Assembly: GCF_004328075.1 (NCBI RefSeq)
Contig: NZ_SJFN01000016.1
Location: forward strand, 1-64,000
Source of the DNA: Siculibacillus lacustris
GTDB taxonomy: Bacteria > Pseudomonadota > Alphaproteobacteria > Rhizobiales > Ancalomicrobiaceae
Reading direction: 5' to 3'
DNA: 64,000 nt
The number at the start of each line of letters is the position of its first letter. The stretch's first letter is position 1. Under the pieces are notes generated by a model. It was not told where the DNA came from. It saw only the letters and a program-made list of their open reading frames with translations, and did no database searches. A program made the position numbers and the translations under genes. Shown here piece after piece: positions 34,565-43,671 of this stretch.

Positions 34565-35917
34565 ATGGTCTTTCTACCGCGATCGAACTTCTCGGAATCC
34601 CAGGAGACGGAATGGCGCGTCTACAACAAGATCGCCATGCGGCTGTTGCCCTTCCTCCTGATTCTCTACGTCATTTCCTTCCTCGACCGGGTCAACGTCG
34701 GTTTCGCCAAGCTGCAGATGTCGGTCGACATCGGCCTCGGCGACGCCGCCTTCGGCTTCGGCGCCGGTGTCTTCTTTCTCGGCTACTGTGTCTGTGAGAT
34801 CCCCAGCAATCTCGCCCTGCAACGTTTCGGCGCCAAGATCTGGATCGCCCGTATCATGGTGGTCTGGGGCCTGGTCTCCGCCGGCCTGATGTTCGTCACC
34901 AGCGAGACCCAGTTCTACGTCCTGCGCTTCCTGCTCGGCATTTCCGAGGCCGGCTTCTATCCGGGCATCATTCTGTTCCTGACCTATTGGTTCCCGGCGC
35001 GCCTGCGCTCGCAGATCTGCGCGATCTTCTTCCTCGGCATCGCCTTTTCCGGCGTCATCGGCGGTCCGCTGTCGGGCTGGATCATGCAGACCTTCTCGGG
35101 CGCCTATGGGCTGCACGGTTGGCAGTGGCTGTTCCTGCTCGAAGGCATCCCGGCGGTCGTCGGCGGCGTGATCTCGTTCTTCTACCTCGAGGACGGGCCG
35201 GCGAAGGCGAAGTGGCTCGACGCCTCGGAACGCGCTCTGGTCGTCGACGCCCTGGTCGCGGAAGAGGCCGGCAAGCGGGCGGCCGGCTACGGCCATCGCT
35301 TCATCGACGCGCTGCGGGACGCCAACGTCTGGCTGCTGGCGATCACCAACTTCTCGCTGCTCGGCGGGACCTACGGCCTGTCGTTCTGGCTGCCGCAGAT
35401 CGTCAAGGATCTCGGCGTCAACAACCTGCTGTTCAACGGCCTCCTCACCGCCATCCCCTTCACCTGCGCCAGCATTGCCATGATCGTCGTCGGCAAGCAC
35501 TCCGACCGCCACGGCGAGCGCAAGTGGCACACCGCGATCTGCGCCTTCGTCGGCGCCGGCGGTCTGGTGCTCAGCGGCCTGTTCGGCTTCAATCCCTACA
35601 TCTCGCTGTTCGGCCTGTCGGTCGCGGTGTCGGGAGCGCTGGCCGGTCTCGCCGTGATGTGGGCGCTGCCCGGCACGATCCTCGGGGGCGCCGCGGCCGC
35701 CGCCGGCATCGCTCTGATGGCGACCATCGGCAATCTCGGCGGCTACACCATGCCGTTCATCCTCGGGTGGGTGAAGCAATTGACCCATCAGGTCGAATTC
35801 GGCCTCTACGCGATGGCCGCGATGATGGTGATCGGTGGTCTGGTGATGTTGGTGATCCCCAAGCTCAACCAGTCCCGCCGCGCCGAGCCGACCTTCGCCC
35901 CGGTCGTCTCGCGGTGA
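34565..35917 (+). CDS. MFS transporter, anion:cation symporter family
   Basis: A 450-residue transporter with twelve hydrophobic helices. The first loop region (SFLDRVNVGFAKLQM near residue 40) and LGISEAGFYPGIILFLTYWFP near residue 120 are signatures of the ACS family, which imports organic anions such as phthalate, tartrate, hexuronates or 4-hydroxyphenylacetate with H+. GGAGG sits 8 nt before the ATG at 34565; an ATG at 34550 lacks such a site. Transcription is divergent from the DUF6282 operon, with matching repeats on both sides, so it probably imports the substrate of that pathway. A strong hairpin follows the stop. Confidence 0.9.
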   Translation: MVFLPRSNFSESQETEWRVYNKIAMRLLPFLLILYVISFLDRVNVGFAKLQMSVDIGLGDAAFGFGAGVFFLGYCVCEIPSNLALQRFGAKIWIARIMVVWGLVSAGLMFVTSETQFYVLRFLLGISEAGFYPGIILFLTYWFPARLRSQICAIFFLGIAFSGVIGGPLSGWIMQTFSGAYGLHGWQWLFLLEGIPAVVGGVISFFYLEDGPAKAKWLDASERALVVDALVAEEAGKRAAGYGHRFIDALRDANVWLLAITNFSLLGGTYGLSFWLPQIVKDLGVNNLLFNGLLTAIPFTCASIAMIVVGKHSDRHGERKWHTAICAFVGAGGLVLSGLFGFNPYISLFGLSVAVSGALAGLAVMWALPGTILGGAAAAAGIALMATIGNLGGYTMPFILGWVKQLTHQVEFGLYAMAAMMVIGGLVMLVIPKLNQSRRAEPTFAPVVSR

Positions 35918-35924
35918 CCCACCC

Positions 35925-35956
35925 CAGGCCCGCCACCCCCCGGGGCGGCGGGCCTG
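35925..35956 (+). terminator. Hairpin after the MFS gene
   Basis: A 10-bp stem (CAGGCCCGCC with GGCGGGCCTG) begins 7 nt after the stop. The loop can itself pair CCCC with GGGG. There is no U-tract. Confidence 0.65.
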
Positions 35957-36108
35957 CGCCCGTTCGGGTCGCGGCGGTGGCGATCCGATCGCGTTTGCCT
36001 TAGGTTCGCCCTTCGACGCGACGGCGTGAAAATGCGGCCCCGTCCACGGGCGCCCACCGATCCCTCGGCGTCGGCCGGCCGGGTCGGATGTGATTGGTAG
36101 AGTGGGCG

Positions 36109-37005
36109 ATGATCAGCGACGATTTCTCGAAGCCGGCCGGCGGGCCGAACGGCAAGGACGCGGCCGGCGGTCACGAAGACCTGTCCGTCCAGTCCGTCGG
36201 CACCTCGTTCCGCATCCTCGACGAACTGTCGGCGGCCGGTCGACCGCTCCGCCTCACCGAGATCGCCAACGCGATGCACGAGACGAAGGCGAAGATCCAC
36301 CGTCATCTGACGACGCTGCGCCAACTCGGCGTGATCGAACAGGACGGCGGCACGGAGCGGTACCGGCTCGGCTGGAAGCTCGTCCAACTCGGCGAATCGG
36401 TCGCCGAGCAGTTCAATCTGCGCGAGATCGCCGCACCCTATCTGACCGCGATCCGCGACGAGACGCGGGAGACCGCGCTGCTCGCCGTGCCGATCGGTTG
36501 GGAGACCCAGGTCGTCAGCGTCGCCGAGAACATCTACGCGCGCGTCTACGTGTCGATTCGGCCGGGCAATCGGCCGGTGCCCCATGCCGCCGCCCAGGGC
36601 CGGGTCGTGCTGGCCTTCTCGTCGCCCGATCTCGTCGATCGCGCCCTGGCGCGCGACCTCGTCCGGTTGACGCCCAAGACGATCGTCGATCGCGACGAGT
36701 TGCGGGCGCGCTTCGAGCTCATCCGCGAGCGGCTCTGGGACACCGCCGAATCCGAGATCATCGACGGGGTGAACACCCTGTCGGTACCGATCCTGCGCGA
36801 CGGCGACCAGCTCGCCGGGGTCTTCTCGATCGTCGGGCTGAGCAGTTCGATTCCGGCCGAGCCCGACCCGCGCCATCTGGCGATCCTCCATCGCCATGCG
36901 CGCACCATGTCGGAATCGCTCAAGGGCACCGTCTACGACCACCTGCCCCCCGACACTTCCCCCGATCTCGCCCGGCGGCGCGGCCGGCCTCGGTCGACGA
37001 TCTGA
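36109..37005 (+). CDS. IclR family transcriptional regulator
   Basis: A 298-residue regulator. After about 30 variable residues comes the winged HTH (VGTSFRILDELSAAG, then LTEIANAMHETKAKIHRHLT). The IclR effector domain covers about 105-285, with AAPYLTAIRDETRETALLA, HAAAQGRVVLAF near residue 165 and NTLSVPIL near residue 225. IclR proteins bind small organic acids or aromatic intermediates. It lies just after the MFS gene on the same strand but beyond a terminator, so it probably has its own promoter. It is the best candidate to bind the paired CGTATNTC sites. The C-terminus is Arg-rich. ATG 36109 is chosen; a TTG at 36094 is possible. Confidence 0.9.
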   Translation: MISDDFSKPAGGPNGKDAAGGHEDLSVQSVGTSFRILDELSAAGRPLRLTEIANAMHETKAKIHRHLTTLRQLGVIEQDGGTERYRLGWKLVQLGESVAEQFNLREIAAPYLTAIRDETRETALLAVPIGWETQVVSVAENIYARVYVSIRPGNRPVPHAAAQGRVVLAFSSPDLVDRALARDLVRLTPKTIVDRDELRARFELIRERLWDTAESEIIDGVNTLSVPILRDGDQLAGVFSIVGLSSSIPAEPDPRHLAILHRHARTMSESLKGTVYDHLPPDTSPDLARRRGRPRSTI

Positions 37006-37279
37006 GCCGAGGTCGAAACGCCACGGCGATCCGGTGGGCGGTCACCGACCGTCCGCCCCGAAACGCCGCGGGTCGATCGCCATCGAATGACGGCCCCGCA
37101 ACCGCATCACCGCCGTTGGCCGGCCGACCGGCATGCGCCGAAGCGGTGAGGTGCGCGTCCATTCGAGTTGGACGATCGCGCCGCGCGCGGCTGAGAGTGC
37201 GCGGCGTCACCGACCGACTTGCCCGAGTGGCCGGCCGGTCCTAGGTTCGCGCCGCGACGTTCGTTCCCGGAGCCGAACC

Positions 37280-37756
37280 TTGGCCGCCACCCCCGCCACG
37301 ACCTTCCTGAAATCGAAGAAGATCGCCTTCGATCTCCTCGACTATGCCCATGATCCGCGCGCGGAGGCCTATGGCCTGGAGGCCGCGGACAAGCTCGGGC
37401 TCGATCCCGCCACGGTGTTCAAGACGCTGGTGGTCTGCGACGGCGCCAAGGCCCATGCGCTCGCCCTGGTGCCGGTCGCCCGCAAGCTCGGCCTGCCGGC
37501 GGCGGCCCGGGCGTTGGGGTGGAAACGCGCCGAGATGGGCGACAAGGCCGACGCCCAACGCCTGACCGGCTATGTCCTCGGCGGCATCTCGCCCTTCGGC
37601 ACCAAACGGCCGTTGCCGGTGGTCGCCGACGAGGCCCTCACGGCGGTCGCGCGGGTCCATGTCTCCGGCGGTCGCCGTGGCCTGGAGATCGCCATCGCGC
37701 CCGCCGATCTGGTGGCGACGCTCGGCGCGATCGTCGCCCCGATCGCGGTGGATTGA
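37280..37756 (+). CDS. ybaK: Cys-tRNA(Pro) deacylase, YbaK/EbsC family
   Basis: A 158-residue editing protein that hydrolyses Cys mis-attached to tRNA(Pro). The family Lys is in VFKTLVV near residue 47, followed by KAHALALVPVARKLGLPAAA, LTGYVLGGISPFG near residue 100 and VHVSGGRRGLEI near residue 135. Length matches E. coli YbaK. The TTG at 37280 is chosen because CGGAG lies upstream and the domain starts at once; an ATG at 37133 would add 49 Arg-rich residues in intergenic-looking sequence. The gene converges on hemN across a hairpin. Confidence 0.92.
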   Translation: MAATPATTFLKSKKIAFDLLDYAHDPRAEAYGLEAADKLGLDPATVFKTLVVCDGAKAHALALVPVARKLGLPAAARALGWKRAEMGDKADAQRLTGYVLGGISPFGTKRPLPVVADEALTAVARVHVSGGRRGLEIAIAPADLVATLGAIVAPIAVD

Positions 37757-37775
37757 GGAGAGATCGAATCGGAGC

Positions 37776-37794
37776 CGGCCCGTGGCGCGGGCCG
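37776..37794. terminator. Hairpin between convergent ybaK and hemN
   Basis: A 7-bp G+C stem (CGGCCCG with CGGGCCG) with a 5-nt loop lies between the two stops, usable in both directions. Confidence 0.5.
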
Positions 37795-37798
37795 ACCC

Positions 37799-39166
37799 TC
37801 ACACCGCCAGCGAATGCCGTGCCGTGGCCCGCGCCAGATAGACGTCGAAGGCCGCCGCGACGATCCGGACCAGCGGCTTGCCCGCCTCGGTGACGACCAG
37901 CCGCGACCCGTCGAGCACCGCCAGACCGTCGCCGAGCGGCTCGTCGAGCCGTTCGAAGGCGTCGGCCACCGCGTCGATGCCGACCCCGTGCGCGGCGCAG
38001 ACCGCGGCGAGATCGACCTCCCAGTCGCACATCACCCGCTCGATGATCGCCGCCCTGAGCCGGTCGTCGGCGTCGAGCGCCCGGCCCTTGGCGGTCGGCA
38101 GCCGGCCGGCTTCGACCGCGCGGCGCCAGCGGCCGATGTCGGGATCGTTCTGGGCGAAGCCCTCCGGCGTCCGGCCGATCGACGAGGCGCCGAGCCCGAT
38201 CAGCGTGTCGCAGGCGTCGGTGGTGTAGCCCTGGAAATTGCGCCGCAGCCGTCCGGCCCGTGCCGCCACCGCCATCTCGTCGTCGGGCGCGGCGAAATGG
38301 TCGAGGCCGATCGCCGCGTAGCCGAGCCGTTCCAGCGCGCTCCGCGCCGTGTGCTCGAGCGAAAGCCGCTCGCTCGCCCCAGGCAGCGCTGCCTCGTCGA
38401 TCAGCCGCTGGTGCTTCTTGAACCACGGCACATGGGCATAGCCGAACAGCGCGATGCGGCTCGGCCGGAAGGTGTGGGCGAGCGCGATGGTCGTCTCGAT
38501 GGTCTCGGCCGACTGATGCGGCAGGCCATACATCAGATCGAAGTTGATCGCCGCGATGCCGGCGCCGCGCAGCGCCTCGACTGCCGCCGCCACCGTCTCC
38601 AGCGGCTGGATCCGGCCGATCGCGGCCTGCACGGTGGCATCGAAGTCCTGCACCCCGAGGCTCGCCCGGGTCACCCCGACCTCGGCCAACACCGCCGCCA
38701 GCTCCGGCGTCACGGTGCGCGGGTCGAGTTCGATGGCGTGTTCGGTGTCGGGGACGAAGTCGAAGGCCTCGCGCAGGCGCGCCACTACGGCGCGCAGCGA
38801 ATCGGCCGGCAGCAGGCTCGGCGTGCCGCCGCCCCAGTGGATGTGGCCGACCGGGAGCCGGCGCGGGCCGATCGCCGCGGCGACCAGATCGATCTCGGCG
38901 ACGAGACCCTGCGCATAGTCGATCACCGGATCGTCGCGCAGCGCCGCCTTGGTGTGGCAGCCGCAATAGTGGCAGATCATCCGGCAGTAGGGCACGTGCA
39001 GATAGAGCGACACCGGCGCGGCGGCGGAGAGGCCGGCGAGCCAGGCGCCATAGGCGGTCGCGTCGACGCTCGCGTCGAAGTGCGGCGCCGTCGGATAGCT
39101 GGTGTAGCGCGGCACGCTGCGGGTGGCGTATTTCAGTTCGATCGGGTTCGGCATCGCCGGCACCAT
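37799..39166 (-). CDS. hemN: Oxygen-independent coproporphyrinogen III dehydrogenase
   Basis: A 455-residue radical-SAM enzyme that converts coproporphyrinogen III to protoporphyrinogen IX without oxygen. CRMICHYCGC near residue 63 gives the C-x3-C-x2-C iron-sulfur motif plus the extra Cys of HemN. HWGGGTPSLL near residue 110 contacts SAM, and IGLDHFA and QGYTTDA near residues 290-320 belong to the HemN C-terminal region. GAGGAGA precedes the ATG at 39166; MPNP at 39154 is an alternative. A perfect FixK/FNR box is centred about 30 nt upstream of the start, so expression should rise at low oxygen, matching the need for heme in the cbb3 oxidase encoded next. Confidence 0.95.
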   Translation of the reverse strand: MVPAMPNPIELKYATRSVPRYTSYPTAPHFDASVDATAYGAWLAGLSAAAPVSLYLHVPYCRMICHYCGCHTKAALRDDPVIDYAQGLVAEIDLVAAAIGPRRLPVGHIHWGGGTPSLLPADSLRAVVARLREAFDFVPDTEHAIELDPRTVTPELAAVLAEVGVTRASLGVQDFDATVQAAIGRIQPLETVAAAVEALRGAGIAAINFDLMYGLPHQSAETIETTIALAHTFRPSRIALFGYAHVPWFKKHQRLIDEAALPGASERLSLEHTARSALERLGYAAIGLDHFAAPDDEMAVAARAGRLRRNFQGYTTDACDTLIGLGASSIGRTPEGFAQNDPDIGRWRRAVEAGRLPTAKGRALDADDRLRAAIIERVMCDWEVDLAAVCAAHGVGIDAVADAFERLDEPLGDGLAVLDGSRLVVTEAGKPLVRIVAAAFDVYLARATARHSLAV

Positions 39167-39189
39167 GCGCGCGTTCTCCTCGTCCGGCC

Positions 39190-39203
39190 TTGACCGGAAT
39201 CAA
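39190..39203. promoter_or_regulatory. FixK/FNR box upstream of hemN
   Basis: TTGA-CCGGAA-TCAA is a perfect match to TTGA-N6-TCAA, centred about 30 nt upstream of the hemN ATG. At that distance the transcript would start very close to the ATG if the box occupies the usual -41.5 position, so the transcript may be nearly leaderless or use a downstream start. Confidence 0.75.
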
Positions 39204-39961
39204 CCGCCTTCGCCGCAGGCCTGCCCGAAGGCGCGCCAGATCGGCGACGCCGGTTCCGGCGCGGGACGTCGGATCCCGGTCCGAACCCGTCGCCGGCGGC
39301 CTCTCCAGACCCCTCAGACATGACACGGAATCGCGGACAACACAAAACGGGGCCGCGCAGGCGCGTCCCGTCATCGGCGATCTTCGGCACGAATCTGGGG
39401 ACAACACCACCCGCCGTCATCGGAGACAGAGTTTCCGGATGCCGTTCGGGGTGCGTCGCAGCCGTTCGCGCACACCTCGAAACGCTTCTACGCCCCCCGA
39501 AACCGCTTGAAAACAGTAGCTTTCCGGATCTCGCAGGGGCATCCGCGACGGGCCCGGCGGCGGCGGCGGCGAGGGGCTGCGAAGGATCGTCGCGCAGACC
39601 CGCGAAAAACCGGCCGAGTCGTTCGTCGATAGGTATTTGACCGGCCTGCTGATTGGAGGAGGTCGCAGGTAATGTCTTTTTCGTGCGTCAGACCGACGCA
39701 TCGCGACCGTTCGCCGCTCTCTTAGACGTTCGGGTCATGTTGACCTGAATCAAAGTATGCGGCGCGAGGTCCGATCTACGGTCCGACCGATACCTTACGG
39801 CGCGCCGACGCCGCCCACCGGACGACCGGTGGACGGCGCCGGGACGCCGGATGAGAAGGCGGGTGGCCGTGTCGCCGGTCCGAACCCCGGGGTTTCCCCG
39901 AGGCCGGATCGACGGGACGAGTCGCCCGGGGGCGTATCGACTAGAACAAACGGGGCGAACG
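39204..39961. other. 758-nt divergent region between hemN and ccoN
   Basis: Several short frames are open here but none has family features. The stretch 39320-39760 is less G+C-rich and probably regulatory. It holds the ccoN FixK box at 39740. GGAGGAGG at 39655-39662 precedes a 17-codon frame (39672-39725), noted as a weak leader-peptide possibility. Confidence 0.5.
39740..39753 (+). promoter_or_regulatory. FixK/FNR box upstream of ccoN
   Basis: TTGA-CCTGAA-TCAA matches the FixK/FNR consensus exactly, 208 nt before the ccoN ATG. Activation at -41.5 would put the transcript start near 39788 and give a leader of about 170 nt. Confidence 0.85.
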
Positions 39962-41617
39962 ATGGCTCGACCAGTCGAGACAAAGGCATTCACGCTCGAG
40001 GAGATCGGTTATTCGATCTTCCTCGCGCTTCTCGCCGTCGTCTGCGTGATCCTTGCCGGCAAGGCTTGGGAACCTCAGATGGCGTTTCACGCCGTGGTCG
40101 GCGCGATCTTCGCGGCGGCCGGCATCTTCCTCATCGTCAAGGGCTTCCAGGATCGGATCGCCCAGCCGGTGCAGACGGTCGACGGTCGGCCGAACTACAA
40201 CTACGCACCGATCAAGTTCGCGTCGATCGCCGCCATGTTCTGGGGCATCGCCGGCTTCCTGGTCGGCGTGATCATCGCCTCCGAGCTCGCGTTCCCGGCA
40301 CTCAACTTCGATCTGCCGTGGATCGCCTTCGGCCGCCTGCGGCCGCTCCACACCTCGGCGGTGATCTTCGCCTTCGGCGGCAACGTGCTGCTCGCCACCT
40401 CGTTCTACATCGTCCAGCGCACCTGTCAGGCGCGCCTGCCGGGCATCGTCACGCCGTGGTTCGTGGTGCTCGGCTACAACGCCTTCATCGTCATCGCCGG
40501 CACGGGTTACCTGCTCGGCGTGACCCAGGGCCAGGAATATGCCGAACCCGAATGGTACGCCGACCTGTGGCTGACCGTGGTCTGGGTGGTCTATCTCCTG
40601 ACCTTCCTGATGACCCTGTGGAAGCGCAAGGAGCCGCACATCTACGTGGCGAACTGGTTCTTCCTGGCCTTCCTGGTCACGGTGGCGGTTCTGCACCTCG
40701 GCAACAACGTCCACGTTCCGATCTCGATCTACTCCTACCAGTCGGTCCAGGTCTTCTCGGGCGTCCAGAACGCCATGATCCAGTGGTGGTACGGCCACAA
40801 TGCGGTGGGCTTCTTCCTGACCGCGGCCTTCCTCGCGATCATGTACTACTTCGTTCCCAAGCGCGCCGATCGGCCGGTCTACAGCTACCGCCTGTCGATC
40901 ATCCACTTCTGGGCCCTGATCTTCCTCTACATCTGGGCCGGCCCGCATCATCTGCACTACACGGCGCTGCCCGAATGGGCCTCGACCCTCGGCATGACCT
41001 TCTCGATCATGCTGTGGATGCCGTCGTGGGGTGGCATGATCAACGGTCTGATGACCCTCTCGGGGGCCTGGGACAAGCTGCGCACCGATCCGATCCTGCG
41101 CATGCTGGTCGTCTCGGTCGCCTTCTACGGCATGTCGACCTTCGAAGGTCCGCTGATGTCGATCAAGTCGGTCAACGGTCTCAGCCACTACACCGACTGG
41201 ACCATCGGCCACGTGCACTCCGGTGCCCTCGGCTGGGTCGGCTTCGTGTCCTTCGGCGCGCTCTACTGCCTGTTCCCGTGGCTGTGGAACAAGAAGGAAG
41301 TGTACTCGCTGAAGCTCGTCAGCTGGCACTTCTGGACCGCCACCATCGGCATCGTCCTCTACATCTGCGCGATGTGGGTCTCCGGCATCATGCAGGGCCT
41401 GATGTGGCGCGCCTACGACAAGCTCGGCTTCCTCGAGTATTCGTTCATCGAAACCGTGGCCGCCATGCATCCCTACTACGCGATCCGTGCGCTCGGCGGT
41501 GCTCTGTTCCTCGTCGGTGCTCTGATCATGGTCTACAACCTGTACATGACCGTGGTTCATGGTGAGGACGCCGAAAGCGTCGCCACCGGCGCCCCGGCTC
41601 TGGCTCCGGCCGAGTGA
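39962..41617 (+). CDS. ccoN: cbb3 cytochrome c oxidase subunit I
   Basis: The 551-residue catalytic subunit of the high-affinity cbb3 oxidase, an inner-membrane proton-pumping enzyme with heme b and a heme b3-CuB centre. About fourteen helices are present. Heme and copper ligands are visible in [17 protein letters not shown] near residue 120, [11 protein letters not shown] near residue 280, [10 protein letters not shown] near residue 328 and [11 protein letters not shown] near residue 418. It is the first gene of ccoNOQP, behind a perfect FixK box. The operon is the main respiratory target of the FixLJ-FixK cascade at 25533-28888. Confidence 0.98.
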   Translation: MARPVETKAFTLEEIGYSIFLALLAVVCVILAGKAWEPQMAFHAVVGAIFAAAGIFLIVKGFQDRIAQPVQTVDGRPNYNYAPIKFASIAAMFWGIAGFLVGVIIASELAFPALNFDLPWIAFGRLRPLHTSAVIFAFGGNVLLATSFYIVQRTCQARLPGIVTPWFVVLGYNAFIVIAGTGYLLGVTQGQEYAEPEWYADLWLTVVWVVYLLTFLMTLWKRKEPHIYVANWFFLAFLVTVAVLHLGNNVHVPISIYSYQSVQVFSGVQNAMIQWWYGHNAVGFFLTAAFLAIMYYFVPKRADRPVYSYRLSIIHFWALIFLYIWAGPHHLHYTALPEWASTLGMTFSIMLWMPSWGGMINGLMTLSGAWDKLRTDPILRMLVVSVAFYGMSTFEGPLMSIKSVNGLSHYTDWTIGHVHSGALGWVGFVSFGALYCLFPWLWNKKEVYSLKLVSWHFWTATIGIVLYICAMWVSGIMQGLMWRAYDKLGFLEYSFIETVAAMHPYYAIRALGGALFLVGALIMVYNLYMTVVHGEDAESVATGAPALAPAE

Positions 41618-41630
41618 AGGAGCGCTCGTC

Positions 41631-42365
41631 ATGTCTCTGATGGAAAAGCACGCCATTTTCGAGAAGAACTCCATCGTTCTTCTCCTCGGGATCGTCATCA
41701 TGATCGCCATCGGCGGTCTGGTGGAAGTCGTCCCGCTCTTCTACCTGAAGAGCACGATCGAGAAGGTGGAGGGCATGCGGCCCTACACCCCGCTGGAACT
41801 CGCCGGCCGCAACATCTACATCCGCGAGGGGTGCTACAACTGCCACAGCCAGATGATCCGTCCGATGCGTGACGAGATCGAACGCTACGGCCACTTCTCG
41901 CTCGCCGCCGAGTCCATGTACGACCACCCCTTCCAGTGGGGCTCCAAGCGCAACGGTCCTGATCTCGCGCGCGTCGGCAACAAGTATTCCGACAAGTGGC
42001 ACGTCGAGCACATGATCAATCCCCGCGCGGTCGTGCCGGACAGCATCATGCCGGGCTATCCCTTCCTGGCGAAGACCGAGCTCGACACCCGGCATCTCGC
42101 CGATGTCGTGAAGACCAACGCCCTCGTCGGCGTGCCCTACACCGAGGACCAGATCGCCAACGTGGCGGTGGACGTCGCGGCGCAGAAGAACCCCGACGAC
42201 AAGAACGTCGATGCCTTCCTGAAGCGCTACCCGAAGTCGGTGGCTCGTGACTTCTCCGGACAGCCCGGCAAGCTCACCGAACTCGACGCCGTGGTCGCCT
42301 ACCTTCAGGTGCTCGGTACCCTGGTGGACTTCAGTCTCTACGACGACAAGGCGAATCTGCGCTGA
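41631..42365 (+). CDS. ccoO: cbb3 oxidase subunit II (monoheme cytochrome c)
   Basis: A 244-residue membrane-anchored cytochrome c. One N-terminal helix ([21 protein letters not shown]) is followed by a periplasmic domain with one heme motif, GCYNCHSQ near residue 70, and a Met ligand probably in DSIMPGYPF near residue 140. It passes electrons from CcoP to CcoN. It starts 13 nt after ccoN with AAGGAG upstream. Confidence 0.97.
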   Translation: MSLMEKHAIFEKNSIVLLLGIVIMIAIGGLVEVVPLFYLKSTIEKVEGMRPYTPLELAGRNIYIREGCYNCHSQMIRPMRDEIERYGHFSLAAESMYDHPFQWGSKRNGPDLARVGNKYSDKWHVEHMINPRAVVPDSIMPGYPFLAKTELDTRHLADVVKTNALVGVPYTEDQIANVAVDVAAQKNPDDKNVDAFLKRYPKSVARDFSGQPGKLTELDAVVAYLQVLGTLVDFSLYDDKANLR

Positions 42366-42379
42366 CGGAGGAAGCGGAC

Positions 42380-42532
42380 ATGTCCAGCTACGCATCCGTC
42401 GCCCAGTTCGCCCAGACTTGGGGACTGGTCTACTTCTTCGTCATCTTCGCGGGTGTTCTCGCCTATGCGTTGTGGCCGTCCAACCGGCGGTCCTTCGACG
42501 AGGCCTCGCGTATCCCCCTGCGGGAGGATTGA
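42380..42532 (+). CDS. ccoQ: cbb3 oxidase subunit CcoQ
   Basis: A 50-residue single-helix protein (GLVYFFVIFAGVLAYALWPS) with a short cytoplasmic tail rich in Arg, Asp and Glu ending in PLRED. Size, position between ccoO and ccoP, and the WPSNR after the helix identify CcoQ, which stabilises the oxidase. CGGAGGAAG precedes the ATG. It is too short for common ORF cut-offs. Confidence 0.95.
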   Translation: MSSYASVAQFAQTWGLVYFFVIFAGVLAYALWPSNRRSFDEASRIPLRED

Positions 42533-42535
42533 TCC

Positions 42536-43402
42536 ATGGCACAACAGGAACTCGACCATCTGTCGGGTCAGACGACGACCGGCCACGAGTGGGACGGTCT
42601 CAAGGAACTGAACACGCCGCTGCCGAAGTGGTGGCTCTACGTGTTCTATGCCTGCATCGTCTGGTCGATCGGCTACTACTTCGTCTATCCGTCGTGGCCG
42701 CTGATCAGCGGCTACACCTCGGGCATCGTCGGCGCGCAGATGCGCTCGGGCGCGCTCGCCGACTACGACAACGGCGTCAAGGCGCGTCTGGCCAATGCGG
42801 CCGGCCTCGCCGAGGCCCCGTTGGAGAAGATCAAGTCGACCCCGGCCTACCTCGAGTTCGCCATGGCCAACGGCAAGGCGGCCTTCGGTGACAACTGCGC
42901 CCCGTGCCACGGCTCGGGTGCGACCGGCGGTCCGGGCTTCCCGAATCTGCAGGACGACGACTGGCTGTGGGGCGGCAAGCTCGCCGACATCTACCAGACC
43001 CTGCGCTTCGGTATCCGCTCGGGTCACAAGGATGCCCGCGACAGCCAGATGCCGGCCTTCGGCAAGGACGCCGTCCTGAAGAAGGAGGAGATCGCTCAGG
43101 TCGCCGACTTCGTGGTGTCCCTGTCCGATCCCGCCGCCAAGGGTGCGGGCGTCGACGCCGGCAAGAAGCTCTTCGCCGACAACTGCGCCGCCTGCCATGG
43201 CGACGACGGCAAGGGCAATCAGGAATTCGGCGCGCCGAACCTGACCGACAAGATCTGGCTCTACGGCGCCGGCAAGGACAAGATCATCGCCCAGGTGACC
43301 GAACCCAAGCACGGCGTCATGCCCGCCTGGGAAGGCCGCCTCGACCCGATCACCATCAAGTCGCTGGCCGTCTACGTCCACTCTCTGGGCGGCGGCAAGT
43401 GA
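42536..43402 (+). CDS. ccoP: cbb3 oxidase subunit III (diheme cytochrome c)
   Basis: A 288-residue subunit with an N-terminal domain (GHEWDGLKELNTPLPKWW), helices around residues 33-65, and two cytochrome c domains with NCAPCHGSG near residue 120 and NCAACHGDDG near residue 215; MPAFGKD and MPAWEG supply the axial Met ligands. It accepts electrons from soluble or membrane cytochrome c. The ATG follows the ccoQ stop by 3 nt. A strong hairpin downstream (43484-43511) ends the operon. Confidence 0.97.
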   Translation: MAQQELDHLSGQTTTGHEWDGLKELNTPLPKWWLYVFYACIVWSIGYYFVYPSWPLISGYTSGIVGAQMRSGALADYDNGVKARLANAAGLAEAPLEKIKSTPAYLEFAMANGKAAFGDNCAPCHGSGATGGPGFPNLQDDDWLWGGKLADIYQTLRFGIRSGHKDARDSQMPAFGKDAVLKKEEIAQVADFVVSLSDPAAKGAGVDAGKKLFADNCAACHGDDGKGNQEFGAPNLTDKIWLYGAGKDKIIAQVTEPKHGVMPAWEGRLDPITIKSLAVYVHSLGGGK

Positions 43403-43483
43403 TCGATCCCGGTTCGGGGGCGGCGGTGCGCCGTCCGTCCCCGAGCCCTTCGACGTCGCGGCCGCGGCCGCAGCGACGATCTT

Positions 43484-43511
43484 CGAGGGAGGCGATCGCT
43501 CGCCTCCCTCG
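43484..43511 (+). terminator. Terminator of ccoNOQP
   Basis: A perfect 12-bp stem (CGAGGGAGGCGA with TCGCCTCCCTCG) around a 4-nt loop lies 82 nt after the ccoP stop. There is no U-tract. Confidence 0.7.
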
Positions 43512-43633
43512 TCGCGTCCCGGGCGGGCTCGCCGGCGACGCCACCGCTCGGGAATCCGGGTCTGCGACGCCCACGCGGCGGCTTTCGAACGCATTTGCGG
43601 GGCTCGAACCGCGAAACGGCATCCGTACAGATG

Positions 43634-43671
43634 CCTAGGGCCACTTGTCGCAGGCCGCGACACGCCCTAGG
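43634..43671. repeat. Bipartite inverted repeat upstream of ccoG
   Basis: An outer arm of 8 bp (CCTAGGGC with GCCCTAGG) and an inner arm of 6 bp (TGTCGC with GCGACA), separated by a small asymmetric internal loop, enclose a 5-nt loop. It lies about 80 nt before ccoG, past the ccoP terminator. It could be an operator or an RNA structure. Confidence 0.45.

Noticed and set aside
39204-39961. Several open frames of 64-106 codons between hemN and ccoN
   Set aside because: All are Arg/Pro/Ser-rich with no motif or ribosome site, overlap each other on both strands and sit in the regulatory region.
43585-43625. tRNA T-loop-like sequence (GGCTCGAACC)
   Set aside because: The flanking arms do not give a 5-bp T-stem with a 7-nt loop, and no anticodon or acceptor stem is present at the right distance.
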